Shown here in pieces: positions 54,635 through 63,581 of a DNA stretch of 64,000 bases. Every line of letters begins with the position of its first letter. Position 1 is the stretch's first letter. This stretch comes from Streptomyces cellostaticus (GTDB lineage Bacteria; Actinomycetota; Actinomycetes; Streptomycetales; Streptomycetaceae). The notes beneath the pieces were generated by a model. That model saw only the letters and a program-made list of their open reading frames with translations. It did no database searches and was not told the origin of the DNA. The stretch is from NCBI RefSeq assembly GCF_023630175.1, contig NZ_JALLIN010000027.1, forward strand, positions 1 through 64,000. Direction: 5' to 3'. A program made the position numbers and the translations under genes.

Positions 54635-54675
54635 TTCAACAAAGTGTTGACGTCGTGTTTCGGAGGGCGTTAGCT
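54635..54675 (+). promoter_or_regulatory. uraD-uraH-uaZ promoter and operator
   Basis: Palindrome TTCAACAAAGTGTTGAC (54635-54651) overlaps -35 TTGACG (54647-54652); 17-bp spacer; -10 TTAGCT (54670-54675). The operator is 16 of 17 identical to that over the katA -35. Binding would block RNA polymerase at both. Confidence 0.8.
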
Positions 54676-54725
54676 ACTGGGCAGCCCGTTCAGCTCGAAG
54701 GCCGTTTCCGGCCACGGAGGCTCCC

Positions 54726-55238
54726 GTGACTACGACACCCACGCCCCCGGCTCTGGCCCGGTTCAACGTCCTGGAGGAGCAGGCGGCCCTCGCCGTCCTC
54801 CACGAGGCGTGCGCCTCCACCGAGTGGGCCCGGCGGCTGCTGGCCGGCCGGCCGTACGCCACCGTGGCGGACCTGCACGCGGCCAGTGACGCCGCGACGG
54901 CCGGGCTGGGCGCCGCCGACCTCGCGGAGGCGATGGCCGGGCACCCGCCGATCGGCCGCCCCGCGCCGGGCGATCCGACCTCCGCGCGGGAACAGCGCGG
55001 CATGGCGGACGCCGCCGCGGAACTCAAGGCCGAGATGCTCGAACTCAACCTGGCCTACCAGGAGCGGTTCGGCCATGTCTTCCTCATCTGCGCCACCGGC
55101 CGCAGCGGGGAGCAGATGCGGGACGCGGCCAGGGAACGGCTCGGCAACCCGCCCGAGCGGGAGAGGGAGATCGTCCGCACCGAGCTGGGGAAGATCAACC
55201 GCATCCGACTGGCCCGACTCGTCGAAGAGGACGCCTGA
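54726..55238 (+). CDS. uraD: OHCU decarboxylase
   Basis: 170-aa enzyme converting 2-oxo-4-hydroxy-4-carboxy-5-ureidoimidazoline to S-allantoin. Catalytic His73 lies in AGHPPIG, followed by SAREQRGM and the FGHVFLICATGRSGEQM block. Length is normal. GTG 54726 with GGAGG upstream. First gene of the uraD-uraH-uaZ operon. Confidence 0.96.
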   Translation: MTTTPTPPALARFNVLEEQAALAVLHEACASTEWARRLLAGRPYATVADLHAASDAATAGLGAADLAEAMAGHPPIGRPAPGDPTSAREQRGMADAAAELKAEMLELNLAYQERFGHVFLICATGRSGEQMRDAARERLGNPPEREREIVRTELGKINRIRLARLVEEDA

Positions 55239-55242
55239 CACC

Positions 55243-55638
55243 ATGAGCACCAGCACCACCGCCTCCGTGTCCACGCACATCCTGGACACCTCCGCCGGCC
55301 GCCCCGCCGAGGGCGTCGCCGTCCGGCTCGCCGCCCGTCAGGGCCGGGACGCGGACTGGCAGGCGCTCGGCGGCTCGGCGACCGACGCCGACGGCCGGTG
55401 CAAGGACCTGCCGGCGCTGCCGGAGGGCACCACCCACGTACGGCTCGACTTCGCCGTGGAGCCGTACTTCGAGAAGAAGCAAGCCGATGCGCAGCAGGAC
55501 GCCCCCGCGAATCGGGACAGCGGGCCCGCGGTGTTCTTCCCGGAGGTGGCGATCACGTTCGCCGTCGAGCCGGGCGAGCACTACCACGTACCGCTGCTGC
55601 TCAACCCGTTCGGCTACTCCGTTTACCGAGGGAGCTAG
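55243..55638 (+). CDS. uraH: 5-hydroxyisourate hydrolase
   Basis: 131-aa transthyretin-related enzyme that opens 5-hydroxyisourate. N-terminal STHILDTSAGRPAEGV with catalytic His12, FFPEVAITFAVEPGEHYHVPLLLNPFGYS, and the signature C-terminus YRGS. It carries a short acidic loop (KKQADAQQDAPANRDSG). ATG 55243 follows the uraD stop by 4 bp; uaZ follows by 3 bp. Confidence 0.97.
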   Translation: MSTSTTASVSTHILDTSAGRPAEGVAVRLAARQGRDADWQALGGSATDADGRCKDLPALPEGTTHVRLDFAVEPYFEKKQADAQQDAPANRDSGPAVFFPEVAITFAVEPGEHYHVPLLLNPFGYSVYRGS

Positions 55639-55641
55639 CTA

Positions 55642-56565
55642 ATGCCCACCATCCTGGGACAGAACCAGTACGGCAAGGCCGAGAACCGGGTCGTAAAGAT
55701 CACGCGGGACGGCGCCACCCACCACATCAAGGACCTGAACGTCTCCGTCGCCCTCAGCGGCGACATGGAGGAGGTCCACTACTCGGGCTCCAACGCCAAC
55801 GTCCTGCCGACCGACACCACCAAGAACACGGTGTTCGCGTTCGCCAAAGAGCACGGCATCGAGTCGGCCGAGCAGTTCGGGATCCACCTCGCCCGCCACT
55901 TCGTCACCTCGCAGCCGGCCATCCAGCGCGCCCGCATCCGCGTGGAGGAGTACGCCTGGGAGCGGATCGAGACCTCCGACGCCAACTCGAAGTTCATCGG
56001 CGCGGACGAGGTCAAGCACTCGTTCGTGCGCAAGGGCCAGGAGACCCGGCTGGCCCAGATCACCTATGACGGCTCGTCGTGGGAGGTGGTCTCGGGCCTG
56101 AAGGACCTGACGGTGATGAACTCGACCAACTCCGAGTTCTGGGGCTACGTCAAGGACCGGTACACCACCCTGAAGGAGGCGCACGACCGCATCCTGGCCA
56201 CCTCGGTGTCCGGCCGCTGGCGCTTCAACTGGACCGACGACGAGCAGCGGATGCCCAACTGGGAGAAGTCCTACGAGCAGGTGCGCAAGCACATGCTCCA
56301 GGCCTTCGCCGAGACGTACTCCCTCTCGCTGCAGCAGACCCTGTACCAGATGGGCTCGCGCATCATCAACAACCGCAGCGAGATCGACGAGGTCCGCTTC
56401 TCGCTGCCCAACAGCCACCACTTCCTCGTGGATCTCGAGCCCTTCGGGCTGAAGAACGACAACGAGGTCTACTTCGCCGCCGACCGGCCCTACGGCCTGA
56501 TCGAGGGGACCGTCCTGCGGGACGGCTGCGAGGCGCGCATCCCGGTGGACCTCACCAACCTCTAG
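55642..56565 (+). CDS. uaZ: Urate oxidase (cofactor-free)
   Basis: 307-aa T-fold uricase oxidising urate to 5-hydroxyisourate with release of H2O2. Lys12 (QNQYGKAENRV) and Thr in LPTDTTKNTVF belong to the catalytic Lys-Thr dyad. The C-terminal half repeats the T-fold and contains the His motif LPNSHHFLVDLEPFGL. Last gene of the operon, followed by a hairpin. The peroxide it makes explains co-regulation with katA. Confidence 0.97.
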   Translation: MPTILGQNQYGKAENRVVKITRDGATHHIKDLNVSVALSGDMEEVHYSGSNANVLPTDTTKNTVFAFAKEHGIESAEQFGIHLARHFVTSQPAIQRARIRVEEYAWERIETSDANSKFIGADEVKHSFVRKGQETRLAQITYDGSSWEVVSGLKDLTVMNSTNSEFWGYVKDRYTTLKEAHDRILATSVSGRWRFNWTDDEQRMPNWEKSYEQVRKHMLQAFAETYSLSLQQTLYQMGSRIINNRSEIDEVRFSLPNSHHFLVDLEPFGLKNDNEVYFAADRPYGLIEGTVLRDGCEARIPVDLTNL

Positions 56566-56572
56566 GGTCACT

Positions 56573-56616
56573 CGTTCGGATCACGCCGGGCTCGCGGGTC
56601 CGGCCCGATCCGAACG
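56573..56616 (+). terminator. Stem terminator after uaZ
   Basis: CGTTCGGATC (56573-56582) and GATCCGAACG (56607-56616), perfect 10-bp arms, 24-nt GC-rich loop that can fold further. Confidence 0.7.
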
Positions 56617-56746
56617 CAAGACCCCAGCCCGTTCACCCTCTCGGCACCCGCGACCGGGGAACCCATGTCCCCGGTCGCGGCACTCAAATCCTCCAGGGTC
56701 CTGCCGTGCCCACCCATTTCAGTCCGCTGAGCGAGAAGGACGAACC

Positions 56747-58126
56747 ATGGCAGCAGCCCAGCGCATCGTCATCGAGAACTGCTCGATCGCGACCGTCGAC
56801 GCCGACGACACCGAGTACGCCTCCGGACACCTGGTCATCGCCGGCAACCGCATCGAGGCGGTCGGCGCGGGCAGGGCGCCCGAAGGCCTGGAGAACGTCG
56901 TACGCCGTATCGACGCCACCGGGCACCTCGTCACCCCGGGCCTGATCAACACCCACCACCACTTCTACCAGTGGATCACCCGGGGCCTGGCCACCGACCA
57001 CAACCTCTTCGACTGGCTGGTCGCGCTGTACCCGACCTGGGCGCGCATCGACGAGCCGATGGTGTACGCGGCGGCGCGGGGCTCCCTGGCGATGATGGCC
57101 CGCGGCGGTGTCACCACGGCCATGGACCACCACTACGTGTTCCCGCACGGCTCCGGCGACCTGTCCGGCTCGATCATCCGCGCCGCGCGGGAGACGGGCG
57201 TCCGCTTCACCCTCGCCCGCGGCTCCATGGACCGCAGCGAGAAGGACGGCGGCCTGCCCCCGGACTTCGCCGTCGAGACCCTCGAAGGAGCCCTCGCGGC
57301 CACCGAGGCGACCGTCAAGGAGCACCACGACTCCTCCTTCGACGCCATGACCCAGGTCGCCGTCGCCCCCTGCTCACCCTTCTCCGTCTCCACGGAGCTG
57401 CTCCGGCAGGGCGCCGAACTGGCGCGCGGTCTCGGGGTGCGACTGCACACCCACGGTTCGGAGACCGTGGAGGAGGAGAAGTTCTGCCACGAGTTGTTCG
57501 GCATGGGCCCGACCGACTACTTCGAGTCCACCGGCTGGCTCGGCGAGGACGTGTGGATGGCGCACTGCGTCCACATGAACGACTCCGACATCGCCGCCTT
57601 CGCCCGCACCAGGACCGGTGTCGCCCACTGCCCCTCCTCCAACGCCCGGCTGGCCGCGGGTATCGCCCGGGTCCCGGACATGCTGGCCGCCGGTGTCCCG
57701 GTCGGTCTCGGCGTGGACGGCACCGCCTCCAACGAGTCCGGCGAACTCCACACCGAGCTGCGCAACGCGCTGCTGATCAACCGCCTCGGCCGGCACAAGG
57801 AGGCCGCGCTGAACGCCCGGCAGGCGCTGCGGCTCGGCACCCACGGCGGCGCCTCGGTGCTCGGCCGGGCCGCCGAGACCGGTTCGCTGGAGGCGGGCAA
57901 GCTGGCCGACCTGGTGCTGTGGAAGCTGGACACCCTCGCCCACGCCTCCATCGCCGACCCGGTGACCGCCCTGGTCTTCGGCGCGGCGGCCCCGGTCACC
58001 GCCTCCTTCGTGAACGGCCGGCAGATCGTCGAGGACGGCCGCCTGCTGACCGTCGACGAGGACTCCATCGCCCGCTCCACGCGGGACGAGGCCCGGCGTC
58101 TGGCGCGCATCGCCGCCCAGGGCTGA
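56747..58126 (+). CDS. 8-oxoguanine/guanine deaminase-type amidohydrolase
   Basis: 459-aa metal-dependent amidohydrolase. Metal motif NTHHHFYQW (about 68-76), HTHGSETVEEE, HCVHMND and GLGVDGTASNESGE with catalytic Asp. The sequence style is that of 8-oxoguanine deaminases (ATZ/TRZ group), giving urate directly from 8-oxoguanine. Its place next to urate oxidase supports this. ATG 56747. Guanine deaminase is the alternative. Confidence 0.9.
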   Translation: MAAAQRIVIENCSIATVDADDTEYASGHLVIAGNRIEAVGAGRAPEGLENVVRRIDATGHLVTPGLINTHHHFYQWITRGLATDHNLFDWLVALYPTWARIDEPMVYAAARGSLAMMARGGVTTAMDHHYVFPHGSGDLSGSIIRAARETGVRFTLARGSMDRSEKDGGLPPDFAVETLEGALAATEATVKEHHDSSFDAMTQVAVAPCSPFSVSTELLRQGAELARGLGVRLHTHGSETVEEEKFCHELFGMGPTDYFESTGWLGEDVWMAHCVHMNDSDIAAFARTRTGVAHCPSSNARLAAGIARVPDMLAAGVPVGLGVDGTASNESGELHTELRNALLINRLGRHKEAALNARQALRLGTHGGASVLGRAAETGSLEAGKLADLVLWKLDTLAHASIADPVTALVFGAAAPVTASFVNGRQIVEDGRLLTVDEDSIARSTRDEARRLARIAAQG

Positions 58127-58141
58127 GCCGGCACCGGAACT

Positions 58142-58169
58142 CCGGCCGGGAGGGACGGCTCCCGGCCGG
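58142..58169 (+). terminator. 11-bp stem terminator
   Basis: CCGGCCGGGAG, 6-nt loop, CTCCCGGCCGG, 16 bp after the deaminase stop. Confidence 0.75.
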
Positions 58170-58383
58170 CAGCGGTGGACCCCAGCGGTCCACAGCGGCC
58201 GGCTCCGGGGCGCGCGTGAAGGGCGCGCGCCCCGGAACGGTCTCCGTCCACGGCCCCTGCGGGGCCCATCGCCCCCTCCCGCACTCCCGACTCCGCTCGA
58301 GCGGGAGGCCCCCATGCCCGTCGTGCACCACCTCCCTGAAACCGCGTCAGAGCCGACGTGTCCCACCGACCGGAGGAGCCGCC

Positions 58384-59784
58384 GTGCCCGCCCACCCCGA
58401 CGAGCAGTCCGTCGAGCAGTCCGTCCACCCCGTGGACGAGAGACTCCCCGCCCTGAAGATGGCGACCAGCGGCCTGCAGCACGTGGCCGCCATGTACGCG
58501 GGGGTCGTCGCCCCGCCCCTGATCGTCGGCGCGGCCGCAGGCCTGTCCGCCACCGACCTCACCTTCCTCACCGGAGCCTGCCTGTTCACCGCGGGCCTCG
58601 CGACCTTCCTGCAGACCCTCGGCATCTGGAGGATCGGCGCCCGGCTGCCCTTCGTCAACGGCGTCACCTTCGCCGGCGTCGCCCCCATGACGGCGATCGT
58701 CGCCTCCGCCGAGGACCGCTCCGACGCCCTGCCGATGATCTTCGGCGCGGTCATCGTCGCCGGACTCCTCGGCTTCCTCGCGGCCCCCGTGTTCTGCAAG
58801 GCGGTCCGCTACTTCCCACCGGTGGTCACCGGCACGGTCATCACCCTGATCGGCGTCTCCCTGCTGCCGGTCGCCTTCAACTGGGCGCAGGGTCCCGACC
58901 CGGCCGCCCACGACTACGGTTCGGCCACCAACCTCACCCTGGCCGGCGCCACCCTGCTGCTCGTGCTGCTGCTGCGCCGGTTCACGCGCGGCTTCGTCAA
59001 GCAGATCGCCGTCCTGCTCGGCCTGATCGCGGGCACCCTGATCGCGATACCTTTCGGTGTCACGGACTTCGCCCCGGTGACGAAGGCGGCCGTGGTGGGC
59101 TTCCCGACGCCGTTCCACTTCGGCGCCCCGCAGTTCCACGTCGCGGCGATCCTGTCGATGTGCGTGGTGATGGTGGTGTCGATGACGGAATCGACGGCGG
59201 ACATGCTGGCCCTGGGTGAGATCGTCGACCGCCCCGCGGACGAGCGGACCATAGCGGCGGGCCTGCGCGCCGACACCCTGGGATCGGCCCTGAGCCCGGT
59301 CTTCAACGGATTCATGTGCAGCGCCTTCGCACAGAACATCGGACTGGTCGCCATGACCCGGATCCGCAGTCGCTTCGTGGTCGCCGTCGGCGGCGGCTTC
59401 CTGGTCCTGATGGGCCTGTGCCCGATGGCCGCCTCGCTGATCGCGGTCGTCCCCCGTCCGGTCCTCGGCGGCGCCGGTGTCGTGCTGTTCGGCTCCGTCG
59501 CCGCCAGCGGCATCCAGACCCTGGTCCGGGCCGGCCTGGAGCGGGACAGCAACGTGCTGATCGTGGCCGTGTCCCTCGCGGTCGGCATCATCCCGATCAC
59601 GGCGCCGGATTTCTACCACGCCTTCCCGGACACCGCGAAGATCGTCCTCGACTCCGGCATCTCCACCGGTTGCGTCACCGCGGTCCTCCTCAACCTGGTC
59701 TTCAACCACCTCGGCCGCAGCCGTGACGCCTCCGACGTCACCCATCCGATGGAGTCGGGCGAGGAACTGGCTCCCGTCCACTGA
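58384..59784 (+). CDS. NCS2 uracil-xanthine permease (xanthine/urate type)
   Basis: 466-aa transporter with about 14 membrane segments. The NCS2 signature AQNIGLVAMTRIRSR (QN-x-G-x4-T-x-x-x-SR) is intact, with SMTESTADMLALGEIVDR before it and the QH motif SGLQHVAAMY in the first helix. GTG 58384 has GGAGGAG upstream. Its setting beside uaZ suggests import of urate or xanthine. A 23-bp perfect stem terminator follows. Confidence 0.94.
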   Translation: MPAHPDEQSVEQSVHPVDERLPALKMATSGLQHVAAMYAGVVAPPLIVGAAAGLSATDLTFLTGACLFTAGLATFLQTLGIWRIGARLPFVNGVTFAGVAPMTAIVASAEDRSDALPMIFGAVIVAGLLGFLAAPVFCKAVRYFPPVVTGTVITLIGVSLLPVAFNWAQGPDPAAHDYGSATNLTLAGATLLLVLLLRRFTRGFVKQIAVLLGLIAGTLIAIPFGVTDFAPVTKAAVVGFPTPFHFGAPQFHVAAILSMCVVMVVSMTESTADMLALGEIVDRPADERTIAAGLRADTLGSALSPVFNGFMCSAFAQNIGLVAMTRIRSRFVVAVGGGFLVLMGLCPMAASLIAVVPRPVLGGAGVVLFGSVAASGIQTLVRAGLERDSNVLIVAVSLAVGIIPITAPDFYHAFPDTAKIVLDSGISTGCVTAVLLNLVFNHLGRSRDASDVTHPMESGEELAPVH

Positions 59785-59794
59785 GACCGGCGTG

Positions 59795-59843
59795 ACCCGC
59801 GGGAGGCGGGGCGGGACACGGTCCCGCCCCGCCTCCCGCGGGT
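59795..59843 (+). terminator. Perfect 23-bp stem terminator
   Basis: ACCCGCGGGAGGCGGGGCGG and three further bases (59795-59817) pair exactly with 59821-59843 around a 3-nt loop. It closes the purine cluster. Confidence 0.92.
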
Positions 59844-59896
59844 GCGGCCGGGTGCGCCGTGGGCGAGCATGGAGGCCGGTGCGAGGAGGGAGTCCG

Positions 59897-60298
59897 ATGG
59901 CGCGCAGGAACACCGGTGCCACCGTCCGGGCGGTGGAGACGGACCCCTGCCCGGTGCGGGAGGTCCTCGACCGGGTGGCCGGCAAGTGGAGCGTGCAGAT
60001 CCTCGTCGCCGCCGCAGCGGGGCCCCTCCGGTTCACCGAGCTGGAACGCGCCATCGAGGGCATCAGCCGCCGCATGCTGTCCCTGACCCTGCGCCATCTG
60101 GAGCGGGACGGCCTGGTCACGCGCACCGTGCATGCCACGGTTCCGCCCAGGGTGGAGTACGAAGTGACCTCCGTCGCGGATGACTTGCTCCCGGCGCTGC
60201 GACGGCTGGCCCACTGGGCCGAGCGCAACCGGGGGTACGTCGCCGAGGCCCGGGCGGCCTACGACGCCCAGCACCCGCCGGAGCTGCTCGACGCGTAG
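59897..60298 (+). CDS. HxlR-family regulator
   Basis: 133-aa winged-helix regulator. Core PCPVREVLDRVAGKWSVQIL with Cys18, the residue used for redox or aldehyde sensing in some members. The recognition helix is GISRRMLSLTLRHLERDGLVTR, with the wing VPPRVEYEVTSVADDLLPAL. ATG 59897 has GGAGGGAG upstream. Target is unknown; the convergent thioesterase gene is not an obvious one. Confidence 0.92.
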   Translation: MARRNTGATVRAVETDPCPVREVLDRVAGKWSVQILVAAAAGPLRFTELERAIEGISRRMLSLTLRHLERDGLVTRTVHATVPPRVEYEVTSVADDLLPALRRLAHWAERNRGYVAEARAAYDAQHPPELLDA

Positions 60299-60307
60299 GA
60301 CCCGCGG

Positions 60308-60766
60308 TCACAGGCCGAGCAGGCCGGGGTCCGTCGCCAGCGCCCCGAACACCTTCCGCGGGTCGGAGAGCAGTTTCCGCTCCGTCAGGTCGAGCATGCC
60401 GCCCACCGCGGTGACCTCGGCCGCCACCGTGCCGTCCGGCTTGCGCATCTCCTGCCGGATCCGGAAGGTCTTGCCCTCGCCCCACTCGAACGCGCAGCTC
60501 ACGTCGACCTCGTCGCCGGCGAGCAGCTCCCGGCGGTAGCGGATCGTCGTCTCCAGGGCCACCGGACCCACCCCCCGGGCGCGCAGCCCGGCCTGGGTCA
60601 TCCCGGCGGCCTGGAGCAGCGACCAGCGGGCGTGCTCCGCGTAGTTGAGGTACACCGCCTGGTTGAGATGGCCCTGCACATCGGTCTCGTAACCGCGGAC
60701 GGTCACACGGACGGAAAACGGTTCGGCCACGGCCGGCGCCCCTTCGTCGTTCGGAACCTGACCCAT
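60308..60766 (-). CDS. Acyl-CoA thioesterase (4HBT family)
   Basis: 152-aa hotdog-fold thioesterase. The 4-hydroxybenzoyl-CoA thioesterase motif reads YETDVQGHLNQAVYLNYAEHARW, with catalytic Asp in TDVQGHLN. Hydrolyses an acyl-CoA in the cytoplasm; chain length unknown. It lies 17 bp downstream of the next minus-strand gene and may share its transcript. Confidence 0.9.
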   Translation of the reverse strand: MGQVPNDEGAPAVAEPFSVRVTVRGYETDVQGHLNQAVYLNYAEHARWSLLQAAGMTQAGLRARGVGPVALETTIRYRRELLAGDEVDVSCAFEWGEGKTFRIRQEMRKPDGTVAAEVTAVGGMLDLTERKLLSDPRKVFGALATDPGLLGL

Positions 60767-60783
60767 CGATCCTCACACCCCGC

Positions 60784-61410
60784 TCAGGCCCGCCGCGGCG
60801 ACGCCAGCAGATAGCGGACCCCGGTCCTGGGCTCCGTGTACGCGCCGGCCTGCCAGCCCGCCCGCTCCAGCGTCGCCGTGCACGCGGCCAGGGCCGGCTC
60901 GTCCGGTGCGTACACGGCGACCGCCTCCGGCTGCGGGGTCGCCCGTACCCGGTAGCCGTCGCCGTCCGGGTCCGCCGGGCGGTGCCCGGCGGCCTCCAGG
61001 GCGAGCGCGGCGGCCCGCACCAGGTGTGTCCGCTCCCAGCCGCACGGGCGGTCGGTCGCGCCGTCCGGGCTGGTCATCCGGCGCAGCTCCAGCAGCCCCT
61101 GCCAGGCGCCGCGCACCTCCCGCAGCCGGGCCGGCCCGGACCGCGGCGCGTCCTCCTCGCCACCGACGCGCGCCGCGAACCCCCCGGCGGGTGCGGGCCC
61201 GCCGGCTGTCTCCTGCGACCGGGGCTCCGCCTCGCGTGTCCGGTGCCCGGCGGGGGTGAGGAAGTGGTCGTGCGGCGGCCGCGGGTGCCGGAAGGCGAGC
61301 CCCCGCCTCACCAGCGCGTCCAGTTGCGTCCGCGTCGCGCGCAGCCGCCCGGTCACCGGATCGGCGGCCTCGATCAGCCGTCGCTGCGCGACGGTCGGCG
61401 GTCGTGTCAC
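60784..61410 (-). CDS. Hypothetical protein, 208 aa
   Basis: Soluble, Arg/Ala/Pro-rich. The N-terminal third (MTRPPTVAQRRLIEAADPVT to LTPAGHR) looks like a winged-helix of the kind found in small actinobacterial regulators. The remainder (about 105-208) is alpha/beta with no motif I recognise. GTG 61410 has GGAAGGGGG upstream. Possibly an uncharacterised DNA-binding protein. Confidence 0.7.
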   Translation of the reverse strand: MTRPPTVAQRRLIEAADPVTGRLRATRTQLDALVRRGLAFRHPRPPHDHFLTPAGHRTREAEPRSQETAGGPAPAGGFAARVGGEEDAPRSGPARLREVRGAWQGLLELRRMTSPDGATDRPCGWERTHLVRAAALALEAAGHRPADPDGDGYRVRATPQPEAVAVYAPDEPALAACTATLERAGWQAGAYTEPRTGVRYLLASPRRA

Positions 61411-61519
61411 GGCGGGCCCCCTTCCGATGCGCCGGCGCCCCGGCAGCCGCCGGGCGGCGACTCGTTCCGAGCGTACGACCGGGGTCTGACAACGGGCCCG
61501 GCCGCGGGCCCCGGACCGG

Positions 61520-62119
61520 TCAGCCGGGCGCGCGCACGTTCCACCCCGCGACCACGGGCCGTCCGTGCTCGGTGCCGAGCCGGCCCAGTGAGCCCGTCGC
61601 GAGCTGGAACAGCGCCCCGCGCTGCGGCGCCAGCCCGAGCCGGCGCGCGGTGAGGACCCGCAGGAAATGGCCGTGGGCGACCAGCAGGACCACTCCCTCG
61701 GTGTTGGCGAGCGCGGCGTCCACCTTGCCGAGCATCCGGTCCGCCCGCTCCCCGACCTGCTCCGGGGTCTCCCCGGGACGCTCCGGCGGTCCGGGGGCGA
61801 CCCCGTCCGTGAACAGGAACCAGTCGGGCCGCTCCCGCTGGATCTCCACGGTGGTCACGCCCTCGTACCCGCCGTAGTCCCACTCGAGCAGGTCGGCGTC
61901 GACCCGGGCGTCGTGGACGCCGATGAGGGCGGCGGTCTCGCGGGCCCGCTGCAGGGGGCTGACGAACGCGGCGCCGATGCGGTGCGAGCGGATCAGCGGA
62001 ACCAGCCGGCGCGCCTCCTCCCGGCCGTGTTCGGTCAGGGGTACGTCGGTCCGGCCGGTGTGCCGTCCGGACCGGGACCACTCGGTCTCACCGTGGCGGA
62101 CAAGAAAAAGGTCACCCAC
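61520..62119 (-). CDS. Histidine phosphatase (phosphoglycerate-mutase-like)
   Basis: 199 aa. The catalytic RHGETEW motif (LVRHGETEWSRSG, His near 8), SPLQRARETA, and LLVAHGHFLRVL with the second His define an active branch-1 histidine phosphatase. GTG 62119 has GGAAGGG 7 nt upstream. Could be a phosphatase of small metabolites or a cofactor-dependent mutase relative; no neighbour settles it. Confidence 0.92.
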   Translation of the reverse strand: MGDLFLVRHGETEWSRSGRHTGRTDVPLTEHGREEARRLVPLIRSHRIGAAFVSPLQRARETAALIGVHDARVDADLLEWDYGGYEGVTTVEIQRERPDWFLFTDGVAPGPPERPGETPEQVGERADRMLGKVDAALANTEGVVLLVAHGHFLRVLTARRLGLAPQRGALFQLATGSLGRLGTEHGRPVVAGWNVRAPG

Positions 62120-62288
62120 GTCAACACCCTTCCCGCCGACCTTCACCGCATGCCCCAGAACGGTGTCATACCGCCGCGGCGGCCCGCAGGGCGGGTTGGG
62201 CCGGACGGCCGTTCACGCCCCTTCCGGGCGCACACCGGACCAGCGTCCGTGGCCCTCTCGCCGCCGTGCGGGCACCGCGCCGGGAGGG

Positions 62289-63500
62289 CTACCCCTGGCG
62301 GTACCCGCCGAGGAAGCGCCCGATCCGGCCGATCGCCGCCTCCAGGTCGTCCGCGTGCGGGAGGGTGAGGATGCGGAAGTGGTCGGGCGCGGGCCAGTTG
62401 AAGCCGGTGCCCTGGACCACCTGGATCTTCTCGCGCAGCAGGAGGTCGAGCACGAACCTCTCGTCGTCGTGGATCCGGTGCACCTTCGGGTCCAGGCGCG
62501 GGAAGGCGTACAGCGCCCCCTTGGGCTTCACGCAGGACACCCCGGGGATCTCGTTGAGCTTCTCCCAGGCCGTGTTCCGCTGCTCGTGCAAGCGCCCTCC
62601 CGGGGAGGTGAGTTCGCCGATGGACTGGCGGCCGCCGAGCGCGGCCTGGATGGCGTACTGCGCGGGCGCGTTGGCGCACAGCCGCATCGAGGCCAGCATG
62701 GTCAGGCCCTCCAGGTAGTCCTTGGCATGCTGCTTGGGGCCGGTGACGACCAGCCAGCCGGAGCGGAAGCCCGCCACCCGGTACGTCTTCGACAGGCCGC
62801 AGAAGGTGAGGACCACCAGGTCGGGGGCGAGGGCGGCGGCGGAGTGGTGGACGGCGTCGTCGTAGAGGATCTGGTCGTAGATCTCGTCGGCGAGGACCAT
62901 CAGGCCGTGGCGGCGGGCCAGGTCCAGGATGCCCTCCACCACCTCCTTCGGGTAGACCGCGCCGGTGGGGTTGTTGGGATTGATGATCACCACGGCCTTG
63001 GTGCGGTCGGTGATCTTCGACTCCAGGTCGGCCAGGTCCGGGTTCCAGTCGGCCCGCTCGTCGCAGAGGTAGTGCACGGCCCTGCCCCCGGCCAGCGTGG
63101 TGACCGCCGTCCAGAGGGGGAAGTCCGGGGCGGGGATCAGGATCTCGTCGCCGTCCTCGACCAGTGCCTGTACGGCCATGGAGACCAGCTCGGAGACGCC
63201 GTTGCCGAGGAACACGTCGTCGACGTCCACCGCGAGGCCCAGGGTCTGATAGCGCTGGGCCACCGCGCGGCGGGCGGACAGCACACCGCGCGAGTCCGTG
63301 TAGCCGTGCGCGCGGGGCAGCATCCGGATCATGTCCTGGAGGATCTCCTCGGGCGCCTCGAAGCCGAACAGCGCCGGGTTGCCCGTGTTCAGGCGCAGCA
63401 CGCTGTGGCCGGCCTCCTCCAGCGCGTCCGCGTGCTCTATCACCGGGCCGCGGATCTCGTAACAGACCTCGCTGAGCTTGTTCGACTGCCGGAACTCCAT
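62289..63500 (-). CDS. PLP-dependent aminotransferase (AlaA-like)
   Basis: 403-aa fold-type I class I/II aminotransferase. PLP lysine in CGLSKTYRVAGFRSGW, NPNNPTGAVYP, YDQILYDDAVHHS, and C-terminal Arg in FRILTLPHAD. The sequence style matches bacterial AlaA/YfbQ alanine transaminases: MEFRQSNKLSEVCYEIRGPV at the N-terminus. ATG 63500. A 17-bp palindrome lies between it and the divergent HxlR gene. Confidence 0.93.
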   Translation of the reverse strand: MEFRQSNKLSEVCYEIRGPVIEHADALEEAGHSVLRLNTGNPALFGFEAPEEILQDMIRMLPRAHGYTDSRGVLSARRAVAQRYQTLGLAVDVDDVFLGNGVSELVSMAVQALVEDGDEILIPAPDFPLWTAVTTLAGGRAVHYLCDERADWNPDLADLESKITDRTKAVVIINPNNPTGAVYPKEVVEGILDLARRHGLMVLADEIYDQILYDDAVHHSAAALAPDLVVLTFCGLSKTYRVAGFRSGWLVVTGPKQHAKDYLEGLTMLASMRLCANAPAQYAIQAALGGRQSIGELTSPGGRLHEQRNTAWEKLNEIPGVSCVKPKGALYAFPRLDPKVHRIHDDERFVLDLLLREKIQVVQGTGFNWPAPDHFRILTLPHADDLEAAIGRIGRFLGGYRQG

Positions 63501-63523
63501 GCGCCCCTCCGGGAACTCGTGTT

Positions 63524-63540
63524 GCTTGGTTTTACCAAGC
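63524..63540. promoter_or_regulatory. Operator palindrome between aminotransferase and HxlR gene
   Basis: GCTTGGTTTTACCAAGC, perfect 7-bp arms and 3-bp spacer, followed by another CTTGG at 63546-63550. AT-rich relative to surroundings. It is a likely HxlR-family operator serving both divergent promoters; a TAGACT -10 for the HxlR gene lies at 63569-63574. Confidence 0.7.
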
Positions 63541-63581
63541 GAGAGCTTGGAAAGTCCAACAACCCGTCTAGACTGCGCCGC

